Assembly (NCBI RefSeq): GCF_018449655.1
Contig: NZ_JAAVUX010000009.1
Span: forward strand, 124,001-188,000
Source of the DNA: Pseudomonas sp. dw_358
Lineage (GTDB): Bacteria; Pseudomonadota; Gammaproteobacteria; Pseudomonadales; Pseudomonadaceae
DNA: 64,000 nucleotides
Direction of reading: 5' to 3'
The notes under the pieces are model-generated. The model was not told the DNA's origin and ran no database searches. It saw only the letters and a program-made list of their open reading frames with translations. This document shows, piece after piece, positions 39,183-49,560 of the stretch; position 1 is the first letter of the stretch; the number at the start of each line of letters is the position of its first letter. A program made the translations under genes and the position numbers.

Positions 39183-40193
39183 ATGTTTAGCTTTATTGCC
39201 CGCCGATTGGGATTGTTGATCCCTACCTTCTTCGGCATCACCTTGTTGACCTTTGCGTTGATACGCCTCATTCCCGGCGACCCTGTGGAAGTGATGATGG
39301 GCGAGCGCCGGGTAGACCCCGAAATGCATGCACAGGCCATGGAACGACTGGGCCTGAACAAACCGCTCTACGCGCAGTACATCGATTACGTGGGCAACCT
39401 CGCCCACGGCAATCTGGGCGAGTCGCTGCGCACCCGTACCAGTGTCTGGACGGAATTTACCACCCTCTTCCCGGCGACCCTGGAGTTGTCCATCGCAGCA
39501 CTGATCTTCGCCGGCATCTTCGGCCTGCTGGCCGGGGTGATCGCAGCGCTCAAGCGAGGATCACTGTTCGACCATGGGGTCATGGGCATCTCCCTGGCGG
39601 GGTATTCGATGCCGATCTTCTGGTGGGGCCTGATCCTGATCATGTTCTTCTCGGTCAAGCTGGGCTGGACCCCTGTGTCCGGGCGCATCGACCTGCTCTA
39701 CGACATCGAGCCGAAAACCGGCTTCATGCTGATCGACACCCTGCTCAGCGACCAGGAAGGCTCGTTCCTCGACGCCCTGCGCCACCTGATTCTGCCGGCC
39801 ATCGTACTGGGTACCATTCCCCTGGCGGTCATCGCCCGCATGACCCGCTCCTCCATGCTCGAAGTGCTGCGTGAAGACTATGTGCGCACCGCCCGGGCCA
39901 AAGGCCTGTCGCCGGCCCGGGTGGTCTTCGTGCACGGCCTGCGCAACGCGCTGATCCCGGTGTTGACGGTGTTCGGCCTGCAAGTGGGCACGCTGCTGGC
40001 TGGCGCAGTCCTGACCGAAACCATTTTCTCGTGGCCGGGCGTCGGCAAGTGGCTGATCGAAGCCATTGGCGCGCGCGACTACCCCGTCGTGCAGAACGGC
40101 ATCCTGTTGATCGCCTGCCTGGTGATCCTGGTCAACTTCGTGGTGGACATCCTCTACGGCCTGGCCAACCCACGCATCCGCCATCAGCGCTGA
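39183..40193 (+). CDS. dppB: Dipeptide ABC transporter permease DppB
   Basis: Product of 336 residues with six membrane spans. The first helix is followed by a periplasmic region (RRVDPEMHAQAMERLGLNKP) typical of DppB/OppB, and the EAA loop that contacts the ATPase is DYVRTARAKGLSPARVVFVH. It ends 10 bases before dppC. The order dppB-C-D-F is standard. Confidence 0.96.
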   Translation: MFSFIARRLGLLIPTFFGITLLTFALIRLIPGDPVEVMMGERRVDPEMHAQAMERLGLNKPLYAQYIDYVGNLAHGNLGESLRTRTSVWTEFTTLFPATLELSIAALIFAGIFGLLAGVIAALKRGSLFDHGVMGISLAGYSMPIFWWGLILIMFFSVKLGWTPVSGRIDLLYDIEPKTGFMLIDTLLSDQEGSFLDALRHLILPAIVLGTIPLAVIARMTRSSMLEVLREDYVRTARAKGLSPARVVFVHGLRNALIPVLTVFGLQVGTLLAGAVLTETIFSWPGVGKWLIEAIGARDYPVVQNGILLIACLVILVNFVVDILYGLANPRIRHQR

Positions 40194-40203
40194 GGATCGA
40201 TCG

Positions 40204-41115
40204 ATGAGTACCCCTACCCCCGCTGTGGCCGTTGATCAAAGCCTGCTGTATCCGTCCCCCTACAAGGAATTCTGGCAAGCCTTTGCCAAGAACAAGGGTG
40301 CCGTTGCCGGCCTGGCCTTCATGCTGTTGATCGTCTTCTGCGCGTTGTTTGCCCCCTGGGTGGCGCCCCACGACCCTGCCGAACAGTTTCGTGATTTCAC
40401 CCTGACGCCGCCAGTGTGGCTGGAAGGCGGCCAGTGGAAATTCCTGCTGGGCACCGACGAACTCGGCCGGGACCTGCTGTCACGCCTCATCCAGGGCTCG
40501 CGGCTGTCGCTGCTGATCGGCCTGTCGTCGGTGGTCATGTCGTTGATTCCGGGCATCCTGATGGGCCTGCTGGCCGGTTTCTTCCCCAGGGTGCTCGGCC
40601 CCTCGATCATGCGCCTGATGGACGTGATGCTGGCGCTGCCCTCGCTGCTGCTGGCCGTGGCCATCGTCGCCATCCTTGGCCCTGGGCTGATCAACACCGT
40701 GATTGCCATCGCCATCGTCTCCCTGCCGTCCTATGTGCGCCTGACCCGTGCAGCCGTCATGGGTGAACTGAACCGCGATTACGTGACCGCCGCACGCCTG
40801 GCCGGTGCCTCGCTGCCGCGCCTGATGTTCGTCACCGTACTGCCCAACTGCATGGCACCGTTGATCGTGCAGGCTACCTTGAGTTTCTCCTCGGCCATCC
40901 TCGACGCGGCGGCATTGGGCTTCCTCGGTCTGGGTGTGCAACCGCCCACGCCTGAGTGGGGCACCATGCTGGCCTCGGCGCGTGACTACATCGAGCGTGC
41001 CTGGTGGGTCGTCAGCCTGCCCGGCCTGACCATTTTGCTCAGCGTGCTGGCAATCAACCTGATGGGTGACGGCCTGCGCGATGCGCTGGACCCGAAACTC
41101 AAGAACGCCGCCTGA
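40204..41115 (+). CDS. dppC: Dipeptide ABC transporter permease DppC
   Basis: Product of 303 residues with six spans; the N-terminal OppC_N segment ([19 protein letters not shown]) and the EAA loop [19 protein letters not shown] are visible. It pairs with DppB to form the inner-membrane channel. The stop codon is 10 bases before the dppD start. Confidence 0.96.
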   Translation: MSTPTPAVAVDQSLLYPSPYKEFWQAFAKNKGAVAGLAFMLLIVFCALFAPWVAPHDPAEQFRDFTLTPPVWLEGGQWKFLLGTDELGRDLLSRLIQGSRLSLLIGLSSVVMSLIPGILMGLLAGFFPRVLGPSIMRLMDVMLALPSLLLAVAIVAILGPGLINTVIAIAIVSLPSYVRLTRAAVMGELNRDYVTAARLAGASLPRLMFVTVLPNCMAPLIVQATLSFSSAILDAAALGFLGLGVQPPTPEWGTMLASARDYIERAWWVVSLPGLTILLSVLAINLMGDGLRDALDPKLKNAA

Positions 41116-41125
41116 GGAGATTCCC

Positions 41126-42094
41126 ATGTCACTGCTTGAAATCAAGAATCTCAACGTTCGCTTCGGCGACAGCAAGGCCGTCCCTGTGGTCGACGGCCTG
41201 GACTTGAGCGTGGAAAAAGGCGAAGTGCTGGCCATCGTCGGCGAGTCAGGCTCTGGCAAATCCGTGACCATGATGGCGCTGATGGGCCTGATCGATGCCC
41301 CCGGCATCGTCACCGCCGACGCGCTGCAGTTCGATGGGCACGACATGCTCAAGCTCAATGCCCGACAACGACGCAAGGTAGTGGGCAAGGACCTGGCGAT
41401 GATTTTTCAGGACCCCATGACCGCCCTCAACCCCAGCTACACCGTGGGCTTCCAGATCGAAGAAGTGCTGCGCCAGCACCTGGACATGTCCCGCAAGGCC
41501 GCCCGTCAACGCGCCCTTGAGCTGCTGAAAAAAGTCGAAATCCCGGGAGCCGAGAGCCGTCTGGATGCCTACCCCCATCAACTGTCCGGCGGCATGAGCC
41601 AGCGTGTGGCCATCGCGATGGCCATCGCCGGGGAACCCAAGCTGCTGATCGCCGACGAGCCGACTACCGCCCTGGACGTGACCATTCAGGCACAGATCAT
41701 GGAATTGCTGCTCAGCCTGCAGCAGGAACAGAACATGGGCCTGATCCTGATCACCCACGACCTCGCCGTGGTTGCCGAAACCGCCCAGCGCGTCTGCGTG
41801 ATGTATGCCGGGCAAGCGGTGGAGGTCGGGCACGTGCCGCAACTGTTCGACGTCCCGGCCCACCCCTACAGCGAAGCGCTGCTGATGGCGATCCCCGAGC
41901 ACAGCGAGGGCGCCGAGCGCCTGGCCACGCTGCCCGGCATCGTTCCTGGCCGTTATGATCGACCGCAGGGTTGCCTGCTGTCGCCGCGCTGCCCGTACGT
42001 ACGTGAAGACTGCCGCAGCCAGCGCCCGGCCCTGGACCCCAAAGCGCAGAGCCTCGCGCGCTGCTTCTACCCGTTGAATCAGGAGGTGGCGTAA
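41126..42094 (+). CDS. dppD: Dipeptide ABC transporter ATPase DppD
   Basis: Product of 322 residues from the ATG at 41126 with GAGGAG upstream; a longer reading from 41066 overlaps dppC. Walker A GESGSGKS at 39-46, signature LSGGMSQRV, Walker [13 protein letters not shown] and the switch His in ITHDLAVV. The C-terminal oligopeptide-transporter extension contains cysteines ([15 protein letters not shown]) that bind an iron-sulfur cluster in relatives. The stop overlaps the dppF start (TAATG). Confidence 0.95.
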   Translation: MSLLEIKNLNVRFGDSKAVPVVDGLDLSVEKGEVLAIVGESGSGKSVTMMALMGLIDAPGIVTADALQFDGHDMLKLNARQRRKVVGKDLAMIFQDPMTALNPSYTVGFQIEEVLRQHLDMSRKAARQRALELLKKVEIPGAESRLDAYPHQLSGGMSQRVAIAMAIAGEPKLLIADEPTTALDVTIQAQIMELLLSLQQEQNMGLILITHDLAVVAETAQRVCVMYAGQAVEVGHVPQLFDVPAHPYSEALLMAIPEHSEGAERLATLPGIVPGRYDRPQGCLLSPRCPYVREDCRSQRPALDPKAQSLARCFYPLNQEVA

Positions 42095-43062
42095 TGAGCG
42101 TCGTTCTGACCGCCCGCGACCTTACCCGTCACTATGAAGTTTCCCGTGGCCTGTTCAAGGGCCACGCCCTGGTGCGCGCCTTGAATGGCGTGTCGTTCGA
42201 ACTGGAGGCCGGCAAGACCCTGGCCGTGGTCGGTGAGTCCGGCTGCGGCAAGTCAACGCTGGCCCGCGCCTTGACCCTCATCGAGGAACCTTCCTCCGGT
42301 TCGCTGAAAATTGCCGGCCAGGAAGTGGCGGGGGCCAGCAAAGATGAGCGCAAGCAACTGCGTCGCGACGTACAGATGGTCTTCCAGAGCCCCTACGCCT
42401 CCCTCAACCCGCGGCAGAAGATCGGCGATCAACTGGGCGAGCCCTTGTTGATCAACACCACCCTGTCCAAGGCCGAGCGCCGAGCCAAGGTGCAGGCGAT
42501 GATGCAGCAGGTGGGGCTGCGCCCGGAGCATTACCAGCGCTACCCGCACATGTTCTCCGGCGGCCAGCGCCAGCGTATCGCCCTGGCACGGGCCATGATG
42601 CTGCAGCCCAAGGTGCTGGTGGCGGACGAGCCGACCTCGGCGCTGGACGTGTCGATCCAGGCGCAGGTGTTGAACCTGTTCATGGACCTGCAACAGGAAT
42701 TCAACACGGCCTATGTGTTCATTTCCCACAACCTGGCGGTGGTGCGCCATGTGGCGGACGATGTGTTGGTGATGTACCTCGGTCGCCCAGCGGAAATGGG
42801 GCCCAAGGAGGACCTCTATACGCGCCCGCTGCACCCTTACACCCAAGCGCTGCTGTCGGCCACGCCGACCCTGAAGCCCGACCCGCTGAAGCCGAAGATC
42901 AAGATCGTCGGCGAGCTGCCCAACCCGCTCGATCCGCCCAGCGGCTGCGCCTTCCACAAGCGCTGCCCCTATGCGACCGAGCGCTGCGCCACGGAGATAC
43001 CGGCACTGCGACGAGTGGATACGCGACAAGTGGCTTGTCACTATGCAGAGCAGTTTTTGTAA
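42094..43062 (+). CDS. dppF: Dipeptide ABC transporter ATPase DppF
   Basis: Product of 322 residues. Walker A GESGCGKS, signature FSGGQRQRI, Walker B VLVADEPTSALD, switch His in ISHNLAVV, and the same cysteine-rich C-terminus (GCAFHKRCPYATERC). It completes DppBCDF. A long inverted repeat begins 14 bases downstream. Confidence 0.95.
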   Translation: MSVVLTARDLTRHYEVSRGLFKGHALVRALNGVSFELEAGKTLAVVGESGCGKSTLARALTLIEEPSSGSLKIAGQEVAGASKDERKQLRRDVQMVFQSPYASLNPRQKIGDQLGEPLLINTTLSKAERRAKVQAMMQQVGLRPEHYQRYPHMFSGGQRQRIALARAMMLQPKVLVADEPTSALDVSIQAQVLNLFMDLQQEFNTAYVFISHNLAVVRHVADDVLVMYLGRPAEMGPKEDLYTRPLHPYTQALLSATPTLKPDPLKPKIKIVGELPNPLDPPSGCAFHKRCPYATERCATEIPALRRVDTRQVACHYAEQFL

Positions 43063-43075
43063 GGTTCTGAATGGA

Positions 43076-43144
43076 GGGAGCCCGTTCCCGAGCACGCTCG
43101 GTCCAGAAGCAGTACGTAGGGCCGTGCTTGCTCGGGAACCGCTC
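43076..43144. repeat. Long imperfect inverted repeat after dppF
   Basis: GAGC-CCGTTCCCGAGCACG near 43079-43096 is mirrored by CGTGCTTGCTCGGGAACCGC near 43123-43142, with about 26 bases between. The arms carry the GCTTGCTCG core seen in pseudomonad REP elements, so this is either a REP doublet variant or the dpp operon terminator, or both. Confidence 0.65.
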
Positions 43145-43192
43145 GATACCGTAGATTTCAGCGTTCTGATCCCGCTGTTCAGGAAGTCTCGA

Positions 43193-44272
43193 ATGCCCCG
43201 TCGGCTCCTCGCTGCGCTATTGCTGGCCCCCTGCCTCGGCCAGGCTGCTGAAACGGTCAAGATCTATAACTGGAACCAATATATCGCCCCCGACACGCTG
43301 GCCAACTTCCAGCGTGACACCGGCGTTCACCCCACTTATGAGACCTACGACACCAACCACACCCTGGACGTGCGGCTGCGCACCCATGCCAGCGGCGACG
43401 ACGTGGTTTTTCCGTCCATCCACTTCATGACCCGACAGATTCAACGCAAAGACCTGCAACCTCTGGACAGGCAGCAGTTGCCCAACTGGAAATACCTCAA
43501 TCCGCTGCTCCTGCATGTGCTGGAAAAAAACGATCCGGGTAATCGCTATGGTTTTCCCTATCTCTGGGGCAGTACCGGGATCGGCTATGACCGCACCAAG
43601 GTTCGCGCCGTTTTGGGCGAGGAGGCGCCAGTGGATTCCTGGGACCTGATCTTCAAACCGCAATACCTGAGCCGACTCAAGCAATGCGGCGTCGGCGTCA
43701 TCGACAGCGCGGCGGCGATGATTCCCTCGGCACTGAGCTACTTGGGCCTGTCGCCCAACAGCACCGACCCCGAGGACTACGCCAAGGCCCAGGCGCTATG
43801 GCTCAAGGCACGGCCCTATATCCGCTACTTCGACTCAGGCAAATACACCACGGACCTGGCCAACGGCCGGATCTGCGTCGCGATCGGTTATTCCGGTGAT
43901 GTGTTGCAGGCGCGAGCCACGGCCGGCGCCCAGCACAATGGCATCGACATCGGCTACTCGGTGCCACGGGAAGGCTCCAGCCTGTGGTTCGACATGGTGG
44001 CCATGCCAGTCAATGCCCCGGACCCCAAGGCAGCCTATGCCTACATGAACTACCTGCTGCAACCCAAGGTGATCGCCGACATCACCAACCATGTCGAATA
44101 CGCCAACGGCAACGAAGGCGCCGACGAGTGGGTCAAGCCGGCGATCAAGGATGATCCCACCATCTATCCGAATAACCAGTTGATGGGCAAGCTGTTCACC
44201 CTCGATCCTTTGCCACAGGACATCGATCAACTGCGCAACAGCGTATGGCAGAAGGTCCGCAACGGCGGCTAA
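43193..44272 (+). CDS. Orphan polyamine-type periplasmic binding protein (PotF/SpuD-like)
   Basis: Product of 359 residues from the ATG at 43193 with AGGAA 7 bases upstream. Signal peptide to about residue 19 (LLLAPCLGQA), then ETVKIYNWNQYIAPDTLANF, the hallmark of spermidine/putrescine-binding proteins, plus VNYLLQP-like (MNYLLQPKVIADIT) and the C-terminal DIDQLRNSVWQKVR. No ATPase or permease of the polyamine type is nearby; it stands between dppF and the convergent gtrS, overlapping that gene by 4 bases. It may serve a distant transporter or have a sensory role. Confidence 0.88.
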   Translation: MPRRLLAALLLAPCLGQAAETVKIYNWNQYIAPDTLANFQRDTGVHPTYETYDTNHTLDVRLRTHASGDDVVFPSIHFMTRQIQRKDLQPLDRQQLPNWKYLNPLLLHVLEKNDPGNRYGFPYLWGSTGIGYDRTKVRAVLGEEAPVDSWDLIFKPQYLSRLKQCGVGVIDSAAAMIPSALSYLGLSPNSTDPEDYAKAQALWLKARPYIRYFDSGKYTTDLANGRICVAIGYSGDVLQARATAGAQHNGIDIGYSVPREGSSLWFDMVAMPVNAPDPKAAYAYMNYLLQPKVIADITNHVEYANGNEGADEWVKPAIKDDPTIYPNNQLMGKLFTLDPLPQDIDQLRNSVWQKVRNGG

Positions 44273-45690
44273 TCGCCTCCACGGCCCAACACCAGCGTCA
44301 CCCGCAGGCCTCCTTCGCGCAGGTTCTGCAGGGTCACTTCGCCGCCATGGCTGTGAGCGATGTTGCGCGCGATGCCCAGCCCCAGGCCGTAGCCCTGCTG
44401 TTGCCCAGCCAGGCGAAAGTGCGGCTCGAACACCTGTTCCTGGCGTTGCTCCGGCACACCGGGCCCTTCGTCATCCACATGCAGCACGAAGGCATGGCGG
44501 TTGTCCTCCACGAACAGGTGCGCGGTGTTGCCATACTTGAGCGCATTGTCCACCAGATTGCCGATACAACGCTTGAGGGCCAGCGGCTTGCCGGGATAAA
44601 GGCGTCGCGCATCGCCGTGCAATGTGACGCGACCGCTGGCCAGGAACGGCTCGATCAAGTGGTGCATGAGCTGGTTAAGGTCCACCGGTTCGATGTTCTC
44701 GTGGATATCGGTGTCCTTGACGCACTGCAAGGCGCCTTTGACCAGCAATTCGAGTTCGTCCAGGTCGCGACTGAACTTGGCCTGCACCTCTTCATCCTCA
44801 AGCAGTTCCACACGCAGGCGCAGGCGAGTGATCGGCGTGCGCAGGTCATGGGAAATGGCGCTGAACAACTGGCTGCGCTCGGTCAGGTAACGACTGATGC
44901 GCGCGCGCATGGCGTTGAACGCCCGGCCCACTTCCACCACTTCGCTACCACCCCCCTGTACCACCGGCTCCTCCACCACCGCGCCAAGGGACATGTCCCG
45001 GGCGGCTCGGGCCAGACGCTTGAGCGGCCGGCTTTGCCAGTGCACCAGCAAGCCGATGAACAGCAACAGGAATGCACTGGTGATGATCAGAAAACCGACC
45101 TGTTGTGCCGGCAGTCCGCCCTCTTCCAGGGTGGTGTAGGGATCCGGCAACAGGGACGCGATGTACAGCCATTCGCCCGGCGCCAGCTGGATCTGCGTGA
45201 CCAGCACCGGTGGGTTGACGGGTTCCAGGGTCAACGCATAGTGCGCCCAGGAGCGCGGCAGCTCGTCCAGCTTCAGGCCACTGTTGAAAATCCGCAGGTC
45301 ATCGGGGCTGACGAAGGTCACCAGGATGTCCATGTCCACGCCCAGCTTCTCGCGCAGCACCTGCTCCACCGCCTGGGTGACTGCGTGCTTGCGCGGCGTG
45401 TCCGGCAACGCGGGCATGCCCAGCGGCTTGTCGTTCAACGACACGAAAAAGCGCGTACCGCCCATGCTGCGCAACTGGTCGAGCACCAAAGGCCGATAGG
45501 CCAGTGGCAGGGAGCGGAAATAGCTGACGCTGGCCCCCATGGAATGGGCCAGGCTGCGGGCGCTGGTGACCAGCCCCTCCAACTGAGTGGCACGCAACTG
45601 TGATACCCAGATCACACTGGAGAGGCTCTGGGCCAGGGTCACCACCAGCAACGTCAGCAGCAGCATGCGCCCGAGCAGCGAGCGCGGCAT
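44269..45690 (-). CDS. gtrS: GtrS/GltS, sensor kinase for glucose metabolites
   Basis: Product of 473 residues from the ATG at 45690 (MPRSLLGRMLLL); an ATG at 45717 inside gltR would add nine residues. Two membrane spans flank a periplasmic sensor domain of roughly 150 residues; a HAMP region follows, then His in FSAISHDLRTPITRLR and the ATPase motifs NLVDNALKYG and GYGLGLGI. In P. aeruginosa GtrS senses 2-ketogluconate or 6-phosphogluconate and, with GltR, controls glucose transport. The gene follows gltR by 10 bases. Confidence 0.9.
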   Translation of the reverse strand: MPRSLLGRMLLLTLLVVTLAQSLSSVIWVSQLRATQLEGLVTSARSLAHSMGASVSYFRSLPLAYRPLVLDQLRSMGGTRFFVSLNDKPLGMPALPDTPRKHAVTQAVEQVLREKLGVDMDILVTFVSPDDLRIFNSGLKLDELPRSWAHYALTLEPVNPPVLVTQIQLAPGEWLYIASLLPDPYTTLEEGGLPAQQVGFLIITSAFLLLFIGLLVHWQSRPLKRLARAARDMSLGAVVEEPVVQGGGSEVVEVGRAFNAMRARISRYLTERSQLFSAISHDLRTPITRLRLRVELLEDEEVQAKFSRDLDELELLVKGALQCVKDTDIHENIEPVDLNQLMHHLIEPFLASGRVTLHGDARRLYPGKPLALKRCIGNLVDNALKYGNTAHLFVEDNRHAFVLHVDDEGPGVPEQRQEQVFEPHFRLAGQQQGYGLGLGIARNIAHSHGGEVTLQNLREGGLRVTLVLGRGGD

Positions 45691-45700
45691 CGGCAGGCGT

Positions 45701-46423
45701 CTAGGCAGGCGCAACATGGGCGGCCAACAGGTAACCGCTGCCACGCACGGTGCGTATCAGACGTGGAGGTTTATCGGTGTCGCGCAGGCGCTGGCGCAGG
45801 CGACTGACGGCCATGTCGACGATACGGTCCAGCGGCATGGGTTCACGGCCGCGGGTGGCATTGCCGATAGTGTCACGGTCGAGGATCTGTTGCGGATGGT
45901 CGAGAAACAGTTTGAGCAGGGCAAAGTCGGCCCCCGAGAGAAACACCTCTTCACCGTCAGTGTGAAACAGCCGATGGCTGACGATGTCCAGCCGCCACTC
46001 TTCAAAGGCCATGATTTCAGTGGCGCTGCGCTCCTGACCGAACTGCGCGCGGCGTAACAAGGCCTTGATCCTGGCCTGCAATTCACGCGGACTGAACGGC
46101 TTGCCCAGATAATCATCGGCGCCCAGTTCCAGGCCGATGACGCGGTCTGCCTCGTCGGAACTGGCGGTGAGCATGATGATCGGCACCTGGGCCAGGCGCG
46201 GATGCTGGCGCACCCAACGGCACAGGCTGAAGCCATCTTCATCGGGCAGCATGACATCGAGAATCACCAGATCGGGGGATTCTTCGTTGAGGGCTTCGCG
46301 AAACTCACGACCATCCCCGGTGGTGCGGACGGCAAAGCCGGCTCGCGTCAGGTAGGCCTGCAGCAGTTCGCGAATTTCCTGGTCGTCGTCGACCAGCAGA
46401 ATCGACTTACCCGCGGTGCTCAT
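45701..46423 (-). CDS. gltR: GltR, OmpR-family response regulator
   Basis: Product of 240 residues. Receiver with Asp56 (LVILDVMLPDEDGFSL), Lys in LGKPFSPREL, then a winged-helix DNA-binding domain (VSRLRQRLRD, LIRTVRGSGYLL). It regulates glucose porin, transport and toxin genes in P. aeruginosa. It lies 79 bases downstream of glk and just upstream of gtrS, the order seen in P. putida. Confidence 0.93.
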   Translation of the reverse strand: MSTAGKSILLVDDDQEIRELLQAYLTRAGFAVRTTGDGREFREALNEESPDLVILDVMLPDEDGFSLCRWVRQHPRLAQVPIIMLTASSDEADRVIGLELGADDYLGKPFSPRELQARIKALLRRAQFGQERSATEIMAFEEWRLDIVSHRLFHTDGEEVFLSGADFALLKLFLDHPQQILDRDTIGNATRGREPMPLDRIVDMAVSRLRQRLRDTDKPPRLIRTVRGSGYLLAAHVAPA

Positions 46424-46502
46424 TGGCGTCCTTTATTGTTCTAGGTTCGAAGGCCGTACCTGCATGCGCAAGGCCCGGCCGTTTCAAACGCAGATTAGAC
46501 GC

Positions 46503-47459
46503 CTACCGAGCCCCTTGCTGCAAGGCGACACCCGCACCCAGCAGGCCGGAAAACTCGGCGGTGACCACCCAGACCGGAATACCGCTGAAATAATGGCTCA
46601 TGCAGCCCTTGTCGCCGAAGCTTTCGGAAAAGCCGCTTTGCAGGAACAATTCGAGAAAGTGCGGAATGACCCCACCGACGATGTACACACCGCCACGCCC
46701 GCCCACGGTCAACACGTTGTTGCCCGCCACGCGTCCCAGGAAGCGGCAGAACTGGTCGATCACGGCCCGTGCCAGCGGGTCACCGGCAAGGCCGGCCTTG
46801 GTGATGTCGGCCTGGTTCTGCAAGGTCGGTGTGTGGCCATCCAGCTTGCAGAAGGCGTGGTACAGACGCAGCAGGCCGCCGCCGCTGAGGATGGTCTCGG
46901 CACTGACATGGCCGATCTCGTCGGCCACGCATTGACGAAGTTGCGCCTCGCGCGCAGTGCCGACGGGCAGGTCGACATGGCCGCCTTCGCCTGGCAGCGC
47001 CATCCATTGCGCCTCGCCCAGGCGCAGCAGCGTGCCCACGCCAAGGCCGGTGCCAGGGCCGATCACCACGGCCGGCCGGGTCAGGTCGGGCTCGCCTGGG
47101 CAGACGGTCTGAAATTCACCGTCCTGCAAGCGCGTCATGCCCAGCGCCATGGCCGTGAAATCGTTGATCAGCAGCAGTTCATCGACCTTCAGCGTGGCGC
47201 AAAACGCCTTGCGGCCAAGGCGCCAGTGGCTATTGGTAAAGCGAAACTCGTCACCGTCCACCGGCCCGGCCACGGCCAGGCACACCGAACCGATATCGCC
47301 GAGTACCAGCCCCAGGTCATGCAGGTAGATCGCGATGGCCTGCTCCGGGCTGCTGTAGTCCGCCGTGGGGAAGACCCGCACCGAGTGCAGGTTCTCCTCT
47401 TCCCAGAGCGCGAAGCGCGCATTGGTGCCACCGATATCACCGACCAGCGCCAGTTTCAT
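46503..47459 (-). CDS. glk: Glucokinase
   Basis: Product of 318 residues. Bacterial glucokinase family with the ATP-phosphate motif [15 protein letters not shown], the substrate loop [10 protein letters not shown] and [13 protein letters not shown]. It makes glucose-6-phosphate, which feeds the Entner-Doudoroff route through zwf (not in this window) and edd next door. The ATG overlaps the edd stop by 4 bases (ATGA), so the two are coupled. Confidence 0.96.
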   Translation of the reverse strand: MKLALVGDIGGTNARFALWEEENLHSVRVFPTADYSSPEQAIAIYLHDLGLVLGDIGSVCLAVAGPVDGDEFRFTNSHWRLGRKAFCATLKVDELLLINDFTAMALGMTRLQDGEFQTVCPGEPDLTRPAVVIGPGTGLGVGTLLRLGEAQWMALPGEGGHVDLPVGTAREAQLRQCVADEIGHVSAETILSGGGLLRLYHAFCKLDGHTPTLQNQADITKAGLAGDPLARAVIDQFCRFLGRVAGNNVLTVGGRGGVYIVGGVIPHFLELFLQSGFSESFGDKGCMSHYFSGIPVWVVTAEFSGLLGAGVALQQGAR

Positions 47460-49285
47460 TTGAGTCCCTCGAGTGCGGAAGTAAAGGCGCTGGCGCCCTG
47501 CTCCGCCGAGCTGAAGGCCACGCGCATGAAACCGAACAGCTCGCGACCACAGCCAACGCCGTTGGCCAACGTGCCAATGGCGGGGGTGCGCGCGTTCAAT
47601 TCAGCGGCATCGACGAGCACCTCGAGGGTGCCATTGATGCCGTCGACGCGGATGATATCGCCATTTTGCAGCAATGCCAGTGGTCCGCCGCTATGGGCCT
47701 CGGGATTGACGTGAATGGCCGCAGGAATTTTCCCCGACGCACCGGACATGCGCCCGTCGGTAATCAACGCCACTTTGAAGCCGCGATCCTGCAGAACACC
47801 CAGAAACGGAGTCATTTTGTGCAGCTCGGGCATGCCGTTGGAACGCGGGCCCTGGAAGCGCATTACCGCCACGAAGTCACGCTCCAGTTCGCCGGCCTTG
47901 AAAGCATCGGCCAGTTGCTGCTGGTCTTCGAAGACAATCGCCGGGGCCTCGACCACGCGGTGCTGTTCGGCCACGGCCGAAACCTTCATCACGCCACGGC
48001 CCAGGTTGCCTTCCATCACGCGCAAGCCGCCTTCGCTGGAGAACGGGCGAGCGACCGGGCGCAGGATGGTCTCATCCAGACTTTCGGTGGGGCCGTCGCG
48101 CCAGACCAGCTTGCCGTCCACCAGGAACGGCTCCTGGGTGTAGCGGCTCAGGCCACGGCCGGCCACGGTGTTGACGTCTTCATGGAGCAGGCCGGCTTCC
48201 AGCAGTTCGCGGATCAGGAACGACATGCCGCCCGAGGCCTGAAAGTGGTTGATGTCAGCCTTGCCGTTGGGATAGACATTGGACAGGGTCGGCACCACCT
48301 CGGAGAGGTCGGCCATGTCCTGCCAGGTGAGGATGATGCCCGCCGCCATGGCGATGGCCGGCATATGCAAGGTATGGTTGGTCGAGCCGCCAGTGGCATG
48401 CAGGGCCACGATGGAGTTGACCAGCGACTTCTCGTCGACGATTTCACCGATGGGGGTGAAGTTTTCGCCGCTGACCTTGGTCAGGCGGGTGATCTGATAC
48501 GCGGCTTCGCGGGTCAGGGCGTCACGCAGCGGGGTGTTGGGGTTGACGAACGAGGCGCCGGGCAGGTGCAGGCCCATGACTTCCATCAGCAGCTGGTTGG
48601 TGTTGGCCGTGCCGTAAAAGGTGCAAGTGCCCGGGCTGTGGTAGGACTTCATCTCCGATTCCAGCAACTCGTGGCGAGTGGCCTTGCCTTCGGCATATTT
48701 CTGCCGTACGTCGGCTTTTTCCTTGTTGGAAATGCCCGATGGCATCGGGCCGCCCGGGACAAAAATCATCGGCAGGTGGCCAAACCGCAGGGCGCCCATC
48801 ATCAAGCCAGGGACGATCTTGTCGCAGATACCCAGCATCAGGGCGCCATCGAACATGTTGTGGGACAAGGCCACGGCGGTCGACAGCGCGATCACCTCAC
48901 GGCTGGCCAGGCTCAACTCCATGCCCGCTTCACCTTGGGTCACGCCATCGCACATGGCCGGCGCGCCACCGGCGAACTGCCCGACCGAACCGATCTCGCG
49001 CAGGGCCTGCTTGAGCTGTTCCGGGTAGGTTTCGTAGGGCTGGTGCGCGGAGAGCATGTCGTTGTAAGTCGAGACGATCGCCACGTTGGCGGCGTTCATC
49101 ATGCGCAGACTGTGCTTGTCTTCGGTGCCACAGCCGGCAACAGCATGGGCGAAGTTGGCACATTGCAGCTTGCCGCGCGTCGGGCCATCGCTGGCGGCGT
49201 CACGGATCAGTTGCAGATATCGCTGACGCGTGGCGCGACTACGGGCAATCAGTCGCTCGGTGACCTCAAGGACGCGGGGGTGCAT
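47456..49285 (-). CDS. edd: 6-phosphogluconate dehydratase
   Basis: Product of 609 residues, IlvD/Edd family with an iron-sulfur cluster; it converts 6-phosphogluconate to KDPG, the first committed Entner-Doudoroff step. Conserved segments include [33 protein letters not shown] and [15 protein letters not shown]. First gene of edd-glk-gltR-gtrS and divergent from gap. HexR-type operators lie in the 275-base gap upstream. Confidence 0.97.
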   Translation of the reverse strand: MHPRVLEVTERLIARSRATRQRYLQLIRDAASDGPTRGKLQCANFAHAVAGCGTEDKHSLRMMNAANVAIVSTYNDMLSAHQPYETYPEQLKQALREIGSVGQFAGGAPAMCDGVTQGEAGMELSLASREVIALSTAVALSHNMFDGALMLGICDKIVPGLMMGALRFGHLPMIFVPGGPMPSGISNKEKADVRQKYAEGKATRHELLESEMKSYHSPGTCTFYGTANTNQLLMEVMGLHLPGASFVNPNTPLRDALTREAAYQITRLTKVSGENFTPIGEIVDEKSLVNSIVALHATGGSTNHTLHMPAIAMAAGIILTWQDMADLSEVVPTLSNVYPNGKADINHFQASGGMSFLIRELLEAGLLHEDVNTVAGRGLSRYTQEPFLVDGKLVWRDGPTESLDETILRPVARPFSSEGGLRVMEGNLGRGVMKVSAVAEQHRVVEAPAIVFEDQQQLADAFKAGELERDFVAVMRFQGPRSNGMPELHKMTPFLGVLQDRGFKVALITDGRMSGASGKIPAAIHVNPEAHSGGPLALLQNGDIIRVDGINGTLEVLVDAAELNARTPAIGTLANGVGCGRELFGFMRVAFSSAEQGASAFTSALEGLK

Positions 49286-49405
49286 GGCAAAACTCCAGGC
49301 TATGGGGGGCGACCTCTGCGTCTATGCTCAATCTGCCGTTCGGCGCTCCGTTTGAACAGGGGGGCGTCTTGAGACTCGACAAATTGACGACGTACCGGTC
49401 GCTCG

Positions 49406-49420
49406 TTGTAGATAAAACAA
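49406..49420. promoter_or_regulatory. HexR-type operator, edd-proximal
   Basis: TTGT-AGATAAA-ACAA fits the HexR half-site arrangement TTGT-N7/8-ACAA, 121 bases before the edd start. HexR is known to repress edd-glk and gap-1 in P. putida until KDPG binds it. The hexR gene itself is not in the window. Confidence 0.7.
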
Positions 49421-49467
49421 AATATTGCCACTAAAAAGGCTTGTTTTCTATTTCTATGCGAATAATC

Positions 49468-49482
49468 TTGTAATTCCAACAA
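49468..49482. promoter_or_regulatory. HexR-type operator, gap-proximal
   Basis: TTGT-AATTCCA-ACAA, 79 bases before the gap start and 48 bases from the other site's end. It has the same 7-base spacer, so each divergent promoter appears to have its own site. Confidence 0.7.
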
Positions 49483-49560
49483 CAAAACAGATTCCGTGAC
49501 CGCCATGTCCTGACCTCGACACCACGAGGACATCACATAATCTGACAGCAGGTACTGCTC

